Source of the DNA: Seiridium cupressi
Lineage: Eukaryota > Ascomycota > Sordariomycetes > Amphisphaeriales > Sporocadaceae
DNA length: 64,000 nt
Direction: 5' to 3'
Assembly: GCA_036674765.1 (NCBI GenBank)
Contig: JARVKI010000005.1
Coordinates: 124,001 to 188,000, forward strand
Shown: one piece after another, positions 24,242 through 34,899 of the stretch
Layout: each line of letters begins with the position of its first letter
Position numbering within the stretch: the first letter of the stretch is position 1
Position numbers and translations under genes: made by a program
Notes under the pieces: generated by a model
Told to the model about the DNA's origin: nothing
The model's database searches: none
The model's input: the letters and a program-made list of their open reading frames with translations, nothing else

Positions 24242-24278
24242 CAGGACACGACAAGACACGAAACTTCCACGCTAACAG

Positions 24279-24916
24279 TCACTCCTCGATGGTGCTGCGG
24301 AAGTACCTTTGCCCTGTCTCGGCATTATATCCCGTCTGCCTGACGTACGGGTCCTCGCCCGAAAACTTGGCCTTTCGGCGCGCAGAAACGCTCATGCTCC
24401 TTCCCAAGGGCTTATCGCTGGGGGGTTGGGAAGGAATACCCCTGGCCAGAATCTCCTCAAATGTCTGGGCCGGGGCGGTACGGTGTTGGTCCTGGTAATC
24501 AGTTGTGTCGTTCCCAAAAACAGTCCGGCTGTCCTCGCTGAATCTTGCCGCACTCGGCTCAACCGATGCTTCTTCTGGTTCCGGGGGGGCTTTGCTGTCC
24601 CTCTTTCTTGCGCGTGGCGAGAATGCATTCACAGTCGCCCGGCGTATGATGGATGCCAAGCTAGACTTGCGCGGTCTAGTACCGGGCCCCGAATGACGAC
24701 GTCGGTGTCCGTCCTGTCTATAGGCGTTTCTAGCGCTCGTTTCAGGCCGGGTCCCAGAAGATTCCTCAATACCGGCCTTTGTTCTCATTAACATGATTGC
24801 TTAGATGTCGAGACCCCGTCTAGGGCGTGGGGGAGGCACATACATACCTCATCTCCGAAAGGGTTGGTTGGCTCTGCTTCATGATGACCATCTTGTGTGG
24901 CCTTTGATAGCGCCAT
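24279..24916 (-). CDS. Unknown basic, low-complexity protein (188 aa)
   Basis: I do not recognise a family. The proposed structure is exon 1 from 24916 to 24848 (MALSKATQDGHHEAEPTNPF...), intron 24847-24777 with a strong GTATGT donor, and exon 2 from 24776 to 24279. The donor is convincing; the acceptor after ACAAAG is less so. The protein is rich in Arg, Ser, Pro and Glu, predicted disordered, with a conserved-looking C-terminus DPYVRQTGYNAETGQRYFRS. It is encoded on the same strand as the NRPS-like reductase, 280 bp downstream of its stop. Nothing indicates its role. Starting at an ATG inside exon 2 (24788) would give a shorter product. Confidence 0.6.
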
Positions 24917-25194
24917 GATCACTCAAGCCTACTATGGTTGGAGTCTAAACGACGATTCCAAGTGAGAAAGGGCGTTACGAGGCTGAGGATGATGCTCTGA
25001 CATAAGCATCGTCGCCTACGAGTTGCGGGGTCTGAGGTCATGAGTGGCAGAGCTGCCAATATTGCAGGGATGCATCGCACGTGATGTTCAGGTAGATACG
25101 AGAAATAATCTATTAGCCTATAATTTACTCCATAATTCAGCATTGGTCATCTAAAAGTCTATGTTCAAGCGCAGGTGGAGTCGATTCCATCGAA

Positions 25195-28100
25195 CTAGAA
25201 ATCCCAGTTGCGACACCACTGCTTCATGAGCTCTGGCGTAATGGCCGCACTGTTTCGCATGGTTGGGCTCTGGCCCATAGTGCGCTCCATACTCAGTGCC
25301 ACTCTGCCGCGATCTGCTAAATCGTCGCTACCGAGCATGCCCCGATACGTGTCAAGCAACTTGACACCGGGGTTCCCGTCAACTGCTTGCGTTGCCTCTA
25401 GCCTGGTGATCCATTCCTTAAAGCTGATCATTTCCGGCAGTTTCTCAGCGCCGTAGAACTCGCGTATAGCCTGAGCCAAAGTTTTCCACTCAGTGGTTGA
25501 AGGATTCACGCCGTGAAAATAACCACTTATGGTCTCTGGCTTGACGTCCTGAGTTATACCACCAACTTCCAGGACAAGGTTCGCGATGCGCTCCGTAGGG
25601 GTCCAGTCAATACCATTCATGGCGCCCAAATCGGCAGGCAATGCCTTCAGATAGAGACTGCTGGCGACAATGCTGGGGAACCATTCATGACGATTCCAGA
25701 CACCATTTCCAGCTTCGGGGCCGGCGATCTGGCCAACGCGGATTGAGGCAGCTGGGAAGTTTCCTGCCTGAGACGCATCATCAAGAACGAGAGCGCTGAC
25801 CATCTTGCTCCGCCCGTACCCTCCGTCCGCCAGGCTCACGTCATCGAATCGTGCTTCTGGGACTATTCCCCTGCGGGGATCCCATCTCATAACTGTGGCG
25901 ACCGATGCAATGAATATCACTGCGACTCTTTTCGAGGCCTTGGCGGCGAAATCCGCAAAATTTCTGACACCACGGATATATTTCTCGAAGGACTTCACGG
26001 GCATGTGAAAGTTGACGGGCCAGGCATTGTGGATGATACGGTCAGCTTCTGCCAGAAGTCGTGTATACAGGGTTTCTGGGAGCCCTAGATTCGCTAGCGA
26101 CGCGTCGACGTGATAGAATTCGGCTTTTCCTCCAAACGACTTATCGAGTGTGCGTTCATTCGCAGACCTAGACTGTTGCTCGGCTCCACCGTCCTCAGCA
26201 CGATTCAAGCAGATTATTCTCTTGACGCGAGAGCTCCGAGCCATCGCGTCAAGCATGTACGACCCCAGCATTCCCGTGGATCCGGTGAGAATCACAGTCT
26301 GTCCTTGTCCAGCTGCATCCGGCTTCCGCGTAGTGGTGGCTTGCAGATCTGTCGTATACTTCTTGTACAGGGCCAACATGTCTCGCTGCTGCTCAAGTGC
26401 TTCGTCTTCGGCGCTTGTCGAGCTCTCTCCCCGCACAATCTTTCGCATGATAAATTCCGCTAATCTTTGGGGGGTCGGATTGCTGTTGATGGCTCGAGGA
26501 GTCATCATCGTAGCGTGTTCTCGGAATCCAGCAGCTTCAAGGCTAGTTCGTAGACGACGAGATAGACCAATAACTTGAAGGGAATCCACACCTGCTGCTG
26601 TCAGAATTTTTGTCATTTAGGCTGTAATTGATTGGTTGACTCACCAACAGAGAAAAAATCGGTATCGGGCTGAATATCTGTATATTCTACTTGGTTCCCA
26701 AACAAGGCCTTGATTGACTCCATTAGTGCGGATTCCGAGCTGACATCAAGAGGAGGAAGTTTCGACGCGATCGTTTCCTCTATTCTGTCGTACATCTCAT
26801 TGATCTCACTTTCGTAGAGTTTTGCGGTAGCAGGCCGCTGGACTGTCCCTTTTCCAGCTCTGAGGAACGGCTTGGACGGGTCGGACAGAGCGACAAGACC
26901 ACGGTCAATTCGCCCGTGGGCAACGGTTTCTTTGTTCGCCGCATCAATCATTGGCCAGATGTCCTCGACGAACTTTTCTCTCTCTTGACTGCCGAGTGCG
27001 TGGGACGACGGCTCGATAATCACGGCCGGTTGAAATCGGTTAGCACCTACCACGAGGGCCGCTTTGACTCGGGGATCTTCCTCGAGTGTCTGCTCGATTG
27101 TGACGGGATTGAGCTTTTCGCCGTTCGAGAACACGATGATGTTGTCTGATCGCCCGACATGGCGCCAGTGATGTGCCAGCGTCGGGTGTGGCTGGTACAG
27201 ATCATTCGTCGAATATTCGTTCAGCTCCGGAAATGTATAAAAGCAAGGCTGTAGACCGGGATGACTCCCCTTGCGAACAATGACCTGCTCATAAATGTCA
27301 TCGTCGCCAGGAACCTTGCGCCAGTCGCCACCCAGCTGTTCATTGTTGAAGATAAACCACTGCCAAAGCTCCCTGTTCGTATTCCAGTATAGTGGGAACG
27401 GTGCAGTCCTAACTAGGTAAGCTTCACTGATCCGCAAATGAAGGCTATGGGTAGAGAGTCGCGTCACTTACTCGGTAGCTGCTATCAAGTTTTGCAAGGC
27501 TACGCCTCTTTTGGCCAGTTTTCCGCCAGCTGTGGCTGAAAGGGCTCCTGGTGGGCTCATTAGTACCTCGGCTTCAATAGGGGAACGATTTTCCTACCAC
27601 CCCCAAAGGCTACAAAGTTGAGTTTGGCCAAGGCTCTAACACCTTCGTCGTCCTCACTCAAATCATTGATGATTGAAGGAGGGAGTAAAGCAGCGTCGGC
27701 ACCGTTGTTCGCCAAACACTCAATCACGAGCTCGGAGGACAACTGCCGCTGGGGGATCCCGAGAACAAGAGAAACGTCCCAGTAGGTATTTATCAGGATG
27801 GAAAAAAAGATGCCCGCGGCGTGAAAAAGCGGCACTATCAAGAGTTAGGGCTTGGTCCTCCTACCGTTTCGTCATGGTACTCACTAGGAGAGAACATCCG
27901 TTCTGACCTTTCGGCCCAACCCCGAAGTACTGGAGTCCGGCCTTCCCACTCTGGCAGCAAGTGGTGCGCATCGCTTATAGCCAGTTGCCCCGCACGGCAG
28001 ATGACTGGCTTCGGGAAGCCAGTGCTGCCGCTTGTATGTAAAATTACAAAGGGGTCGAACTCAGCCTCCTCGAACGTCTTGGTGTAGGGATAATGTGGCA

Positions 28101-28726
28101 CTTCTTCGGAAGAAAATATCTCTTCCATCGACGGCATGTGCACGGCCGTCATTTTCCCCTTTTCGAGCCATGGTTCCACAAGTGCACGATGAGACTCGGG
28201 AAAAGCGAGAAGATGGCAGTCTGACTGCTTGAACAGGTTCAGCTGGCCCTCGAGAGTGTTGCGCGGGGACACAAAGAACGCCTAGGTGATGCCCAAGTCA
28301 GTTTCATGGAAATACAAGCCAGATGGGCGGGCAGTGTCACCGTATATCCCGTCTTTATCGCAGCTACAGTCAACGCCTAGTTCCGTAGTGAGTGATATGA
28401 CCAAGCTGAGCTAAGTTGGTCCAGCTCACCAAATAGCGCGCATCGTTTGCTCCAATGTAGGCAATTACTGGGGTTTTCCCCTCGGGTGGTTTGCCACACT
28501 GTTCGATGATCGTATGGCAGCATCGGTTGATGGCATTGGCGTATGTTTTGAAGGTGACCGACTTCCATCCGTCACTTGGATTCTCTGAGCGCGGTGTCAG
28601 GAATATCTCCTTATCCGGTGTCTCACGAGCAGTGCCATCGATGATATTTGGCACAAGTCGCCGACCGTACTCGGGTTGGCCGTTGGATGCCAAATTCCGG
28701 GAGGGTACCGGAGAATTATCCGCCAT
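25195..28726 (-). CDS. NRPS-like A-T-R carboxylic acid reductase
   Basis: Multidomain enzyme that adenylates a carboxylic acid, loads it on a carrier domain and releases it reductively with NAD(P)H as aldehyde or alcohol. Seven exons close perfectly (1067 aa): 28726-28430, 28376-28341, 28281-27885, 27834-27598, 27547-27472, 27408-26645 and 26591-25195; introns are 50-63 nt. The adenylation P-loop is HTSGSTGFPKP (near residues 192-202). The aromatic/TE block ATETAPFPLYW is rebuilt across the fifth intron. The carrier domain has GVDSLQV with phosphopantetheine Ser606. The reductase Rossmann motif is LTGSTGMLGSY (near 710), and the catalytic pair is YGRSK (Tyr861, Lys865). No condensation domain is present, so it acts on a single acid, whose identity I cannot tell. 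Exon 2 is only 36 nt. No tailoring genes adjoin it. Confidence 0.93.
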
Positions 28727-30171
28727 CTTGTCGCTTGTGAGGTGCTGCAATATAAGATCAGGATGTAGACAACAATTGGATTTGGTTAGCCTGCATTTTT
28801 GTTGACGAAAATGGGATCGTTTTATGTAACCTAGTGGTACGGCATTCAGGCATCTGCGTAAAGTCCGATTCGCTTTCAGGCAAAACCGCGAGCAGCGACG
28901 ACGTCAAACAGCCAGTTGCATAATTCTAATTGACGCGCCTGGTTTGTAATGTGTGGCATAGCTGCCCAACAAAATGGCGGTATAGGATCTCAGAACGGAT
29001 CTTTCCGAAGCCGTCGTGGCTGGCACAACTTTGCATAAGTGGATCGGCGCTGATCTACGTGATTAAACCCAAACGATCGACCCTAAGCTTTAGATTGACA
29101 CTAAGCTTTACTGCCGAGTCAACGGCATCTGCGTGCGTGACTTGGCAAATGTGGAGAAGCCGAGGTCGTGGGCGAGTGAATCCACATGGAACTGGCCGGC
29201 ATTGCGAATGCCAGTCGCGAATTCCGTGCCGAGTGTTTACGGAGGGGGTTATTTGAGGGATTAATGCCGTTACGCCATTGCGTACTCGTATTAGGTGGCT
29301 AATGATTTTCATCGTTCAGACGCTTAATTCCCAATATCATCCCACTAGGTTAGGGTCAGGGGTGTGACGGAGCGATGGCTGCGACTACCGCCTGGCCACC
29401 TAGCGGTATGCATAGTTACAGCTAAAGTCTCGGTCTCGGGACGAAACCGAGCTAAGGGTCCAACCATTTGTAGAGCGTCTAGTCGAGAGACCTTGAAAAC
29501 ATCACTCAAAGGAATCCAAGCTATCAGTCCTGATTGGACTTGTTGCGCATGTGGTCGGCTCCCGACCCACGGAGGCCCAGCTTACAAGGCGCCTTGTACT
29601 CTCGATTGTGGGTCGGTATACCGTCTTGACAGGGGCGGGCTGTACTGTCTATGATGCAATTTTCTAGCGACTGCTGATGTGAACACGCTAAAAGGTTCAC
29701 ACGCTATATCATCCTAAGACTGTACAGTGAGTCGGGGTCGTTGCTTATTTGTGATTGCTATTCGGAAATGTCTATAATTGACCGGCACTCAAGTCGCCGC
29801 TTTTGGTGGATCACGGTTCACATCGGGTCCGAGGATAGGAGAGAGATCATATCCAGTCTATACCTCACCAACTTCAGGATCATCTTGTCAATCCTCGGAG
29901 CGATTGGGCAGAGGATCAAGTATCTCATGCGGATACGCTATGACGGCAAGTTGACCAGGCACGCGACCACGTCTGCTAAGAATCAAGTAATCATTGGTTG
30001 TTGATTTTCTGTATTAAGCTGCCGGAATCGTACGACGCCTAGAACCTTTGAATGACCCCCGGCTTAACGAGTTGAATGAATCCGCGACCGTGGCTCTTTA
30101 GCCCGGTGGAAAAAAAGTAGTCTGCACCGACGCTGCAGCAACAATATTGTTACGGTCAGATTCGGAGTCAA

Positions 30172-30191
30172 CGGGATTCTACGGAATCCCG
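30172..30191. repeat. 8-bp perfect inverted repeat with TACG loop
   Basis: CGGGATTC, TACG, GAATCCCG forms a perfect hairpin with a four-base loop. It stands alone in non-coding sequence and has no known role. Confidence 0.5.
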
Positions 30192-31042
30192 ACAACGGGC
30201 TCCACAATTATAATAAGGATGCGGGTCTCGGTAGTTCCTATAGCAGCGCCACCGCACTGAGTATGACTCGGTAGGCTTTAGTTGTTACACAATAGACCTC
30301 CTGTTATTGCTCCGGTCACTCCTGATACCAGAAATCTCACAAATATTGCTCACAATATGAGTCACATACTGGGCGGTAGACTCGTCCCCACCTACGGTCG
30401 ACCGGGAACTGATCCCAATCTTGAGCGAACCCCCACTCTCGCAAAAGTCTAGGATCGATCAATTGTCCAGCTACAGTGACCACGCGCTATCGAAGCTGCT
30501 CGGTTACTATGTAGAAATGACCCTACATGAGCCGGGTCCAGGCTCTTGAGCTGTCTTAGCCTGGCGTAGCCCATCAGTTGCGAAGTGATGAACATTGTGT
30601 TGCGCACGATGGCGCAGTAGCGAGTTTCTGATTCGCAACTACCGCAGGCTTTGGTGAGCGCTGCGAGGATGAGTTGCGCGTACGAGGTTTGGCGCCGTCA
30701 CCAGGCCAGTAAAGACGGCGACCCGTGCCTGAAGGTCTTGCAAACACAAAATACGGGATCGTTAAATTATCATTGAGTACCATTCCAATACATGAGAATA
30801 CTGGTTAACACTCTTCCTTCACTGTTAATGTTATTGTCGAGGAATTTCACGAGATCTCTGACATGAAGATGACGGATGAAGGATATGGGTAAAGCCGACC
30901 CTTATCTAAAGCCCTCTATATGACATGGTGTACTTTCCAGTACTCTATGAAGAAGTCAGTATGTACCAAAACTGACCGAATTAATGACCAGCGTAGTGGC
31001 CGCCGAAGCGTTGCAGCCGAGAGCACGGCGGGAAAATCTCCC

Positions 31043-31065
31043 TTTTTTTTTTTTTTTTTTTTTTT
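31043..31065. repeat. Poly-T tract (23 T)
   Basis: Twenty-three consecutive T, equal to poly-A on the minus strand. It could be the tail of an old retroposed sequence lying at higher coordinates on the minus strand, or a simple microsatellite. Confidence 0.7.
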
Positions 31066-32226
31066 CTTGTTTACGCAAAGCCATTTTAAATTATACTATC
31101 AGCTTAGACTTTGTCAAGCTGGTTTGACTACTCCGAGTTCTCGCAATGTTTAATACTCAAACGTAGTACATATTTGCGGCACCAGAATATGGTTGTTACA
31201 GTGCTGTAGTCTCCAATCCTATATGAGAGGTAGCACCGACCTAGTCGGAGTCGCGACGATCATTGGAGTTTGTACCTGAAAAATGTATCCCTAACAATAT
31301 GTGATTACTCATTAACGAGTTCAAAATTTATTACAGCTGATATAATTGTCCTATGCCCAAGAAACTTGGCATTGAAAGTTATAAGGAACAAAGACATACA
31401 GAGTTCCGAATCTAATTGGTTATGGTCCACAGCTGAAAGCTAGCGCAAGCCCTCTTTTTGAGAGACGACAACGCCCGCGAAACCGAGCATCGACGGGGAC
31501 ATTCGCATGATTACATAGACGGCAGAGTGAGCAGCTGGAAAATCACTAGTGGACGCAAGGAGAAGCGGACTTCGCTTGTCCACGTTTTAGACGAGACGCG
31601 AGCGCCAAGCGTGCCTAGCCGGCCCCATTTTACGGGACGGCACGGCCACGGGAGATAAGCGCCAGTGGGAGCATCCGGGCACTTCGGCATATGGAGCTGA
31701 AATGATTGGCGGGGAGACGGGAAAGTGGGAAACACTTGGCTCCGTCAAAGGCTGGTTGGAAGCCTTCATTTGAAACTATTAGTCTGGAAATTGAGCTAGT
31801 ATGACCCCCTTACTACCGGCCAGCCCGGCACATCCTTTTCCAATTCTGTCGCTGTTGACCCTTTGTCAGCCAGTCTCTCTGGCACGGGCTTCCACCATCA
31901 GGTTTGGTCCGGCACTGTCGGAAATAAGCAGCAAACTGGAGTACATCTGCCGAAGCACGCAGATCCGCTGGAGAGGACTGATCTGTGGATAGGTCATTAT
32001 CGGGATGCCTTTGGCTTCCAAGAATTACAGTACCATAGTACACTCAACAACTTGATATGACCCTGGCATTTTGCACGTGTTCAAATTGTGCCGAGATGAT
32101 GAATACAAGACACTAGTCTCATAAATCTATGAGATTGACGTCATTCTCTGGACTTCATTAGGGAGCTCCGACCTAAGACTTGACCATACCCCCATCCGCC
32201 TATATTCAATTCCCCTTGAGCCAACT

Positions 32227-32780
32227 TCAGAAGTGTGATGGGCGCACTGGTGTTTCTGTAACTGCTCTAAATTCTGGAATCATTCGTGAAGATATGTTTT
32301 CCGTTGTAGAGGTTACGCACTCATTTCCTCCCATAACCGGACATGATGGATAACAATTTTCTTCCTTGACGTATCCAGGCCAGTAGTTTTTGCAATCTCC
32401 TTCCCACTCTCTCCACTGGAGACAGACCTTCACCGCCTCAACGATAGCACTGCCGTGCGGATGAGGCCATATACGATCAGCATCACGTTGCCGCTTTAAA
32501 ATCTGAAGGGCGAGCCCTTCTGATACGTGGTAGGCAATGTTACAGTGCATTAGCCTAACGAGAACAGTCATTAATAACGATGGGTTGTGTAACACAGAGA
32601 TAGATGTACCAACTTCGGAGATTATCTGAATTGAAGGTAATGACAATAAGATCATTGCGCGGCAAGAGAATCACATGCCGGCGGGGTGGGTTTTCAAGTA
32701 TAAGGTTCAAAGGCTTCTTGTTGAACGGAGCCTCGGAGGTCTCAAGCACTGCGAAGTCGTATCCGTGCATGTGAATCTTG
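32227..32780 (-). pseudogene. C-terminal fragment of a laccase-like multicopper oxidase
   Basis: Remnant of the last cupredoxin domain of a multicopper oxidase. Two exons are visible on the minus strand: one with IHMHGYDFAVLE, LENPPRRHVILLPRNDL and ITFNSDN, the next with SWLMHCNIAYHVSEGLALQ, joined by an intron of about 55 nt. These match the family blocks HP-IHLHGHDF and WLMHCHIAWHxSEGL. The HCH motif, whose histidines and cysteine bind the copper cluster, reads HCN here (Asn codon 32539-32541), so the enzyme would lack a copper ligand. Upstream of IHMHG I cannot find the other two domains, so the gene is truncated. The tail after GLALQ is of normal length, with several extra cysteines. Confidence 0.65.
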
Positions 32781-34899
32781 ACTTATGCTGTCAGATAAGA
32801 CCATTTTTACTAGTGCCTATATGCTACCTGCCGGATGGTACCCAACGCTAGATCCATTTGGTCTGCCCAAGGCCAAATATACCTGTCATGACCAAGGATA
32901 GCAATGTTTGGAATAATAGTGGGATGGAGCAAAGACTAAGTATGAAATCACACCTACGCAACTCGTCTGTGTTGATGTCGAAGCGTCGCCTGTCCGGATG
33001 GCGAAGCCAGCACTGGCGTCTTCCTCGTAGCAGGGAAGCCAGCCCTCCGACGCCATCTCCGAGTAATTGCACCGGAAGTTTTGATCTGCCTATTCCGGTC
33101 CTTAGCCTGAGGAGGGAAATAGAGGCCGTCGTCTTCTGCATTCAATTTATGATGGATATGGCCATTAGAGAGGCCATGAAGGGGTTTTTGGGAGTCCGTT
33201 TCGAAAGGAGAAAACGTCAGCCAACCAGTGAGGTATGTGACCGCTGACCAGAGTGTGCTTATAAAATATATTTTAGAAACTCGTGGAATCATCCTCAGAC
33301 TAGGAGAAAGTGTCAAGCTTGACGAACGAGCCCTCGAAGCTCTAGAGTCCATGATTATAAGATGGAACTGTAGTGCGAAACAGCCCTGTTGGAGTAAATG
33401 CCCACGTCCCTAGTTTTTTGATTTAAACTCTAGTGCACAGACTGGGCCCCTTCAAGCCGACGTGCGCGACCTAGTCCAACAACCGCAACGTGTTGCTCGC
33501 TGTCGCTCTGAGAGTCTATTCTGAGACTCAGCATACAGAGGGCCAACCTCAATACGTCGTTCAGCAGAGCCAGCCAGCGCCAAGGTCTCAATCTATCACC
33601 TAGGAATGCAATGTTCGTCAGTGTTTCAGTAGTGGGGAGGAGCTGAGAGAGAGAAGCCTAACCGGACAAGGCCAGCCAGCCACCTTATGGATTTTGTGAG
33701 CAAGGGTTGTTTGAGGGTTTAGGCACATAGAACATGCTCTTTTATACTTTGTTGGATGCAAACATGAATATTATCCCACGAGAAGAAGCGATTGGTTGTT
33801 TGTCACTAAATGGATATGGGGGTCCAGCGAATTTGATAGCAATCGCATCATACCAGGTTGTGCCTGGTCAAAGGAATAGGCTTTTTCCAGATTATCTCAT
33901 AAACCGTCAACATGCGGTAAGACTCTCCCAAGATATTACCCTTGAAATTTACTAGCAAATCCAAACTTATTTTGATTAAGAACTTTTACTGACTGGATAA
34001 GCTGAGCTGTGAAACGAAACTCACTACGCTTGATGCTGTCGTTACCACTAGTCAACTTTCTACGTTGTGACGGGAGCACCCGGCTCATCTTTGCCCCAGT
34101 TGGGTCATTATTCCAATGCTCTTACTAGATCATAGAGTTTTGATTCGGCAATTTAGTTGTAGTGGCAACCTGTTTGCTCCGGTGGCATAATTCAAACTCT
34201 TTGCAAAGGATCTTCACGCGGCCTGGTAATGTCTCATCGCTGATGAATATCCATCTCTCGGTTTCATTGTGAGTCCTCTATTCGTCAATGGCCAGTTTGA
34301 ATCTTCGAGGCCGCCTCAGCTTTTCGATGCATCGAGTATGTGTTGCGTAACAAACTGAAACGATATAATATAGCATCTGATAATGAATCTTCACATAGAT
34401 TTCAAAACACATGTGTAAATAAAGAAAAGGAATACCACTTGAATGGAGTGCATGCTGATGTAGAAAGTTCATCGAAATTAACTAGTTACACGACTAACAT
34501 CACTAAGAGACTCAACTCTTTCTGCGGTAGGTATTTCAATACAGATGCAAAACTTATCGTTACATCTCTTTCTGCCTGAACGAGAATATGTTTACAATAT
34601 TATTAAAGCCTATGCATACCTACAACAATGTTTCAAATCGGGATTTCACATGGAGGTCACGTAGTACATCAAGTAGCGTGCGGATTCTACAATTTTCTTC
34701 TTATCAGCTATTATGACATCCAGGATGTTTGATGGAAGACGGAGCACGCACAAGTTCGAGCTTGCAAACTGTGGAGCACTTCTGGGCTCTTCTCCAGCTG
34801 GAACTATTTGCTCGTCCCCACAAAGAGAAGAACGAAACGGTTCGCTCTGGTTCTCCTATTCTGGTATCATGGGAGACTGATTCTGTCAGATTGCGAGGA
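32781..34899. other. Gene-poor region
   Basis: No supported gene. The minus strand upstream of the laccase fragment should hold the rest of that enzyme, but I see no cupredoxin motif. A frame at 33734-33955 (plus) and another around 32954-33352 (minus) are short and unrecognised. Confidence 0.45.

Larger units (their letters stand above)
28727..32226. other. Gene-poor region, probable degenerate sequence
   Basis: No supported gene. Open frames near 28930-29256, 29741-30004 and 31458-31735 are short and lack family signatures. There is a 23-T tract at 31043-31065 and a hairpin at 30172-30191. The sequence may include transposon remnants, but I could identify no transposase, reverse transcriptase or terminal repeats. 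Confidence 0.45.

Noticed and set aside
20040..28726. A secondary metabolite cluster of MFS transporter plus NRPS-like reductase
   Set aside because: The two are 3.7 kb apart with relics between and no tailoring genes or regulator, so linkage is too weak to call a cluster.
28930..30004. Transposon-encoded protein in the gene-poor region
   Set aside because: No DDE, reverse transcriptase or terminal-repeat signature could be found by eye.
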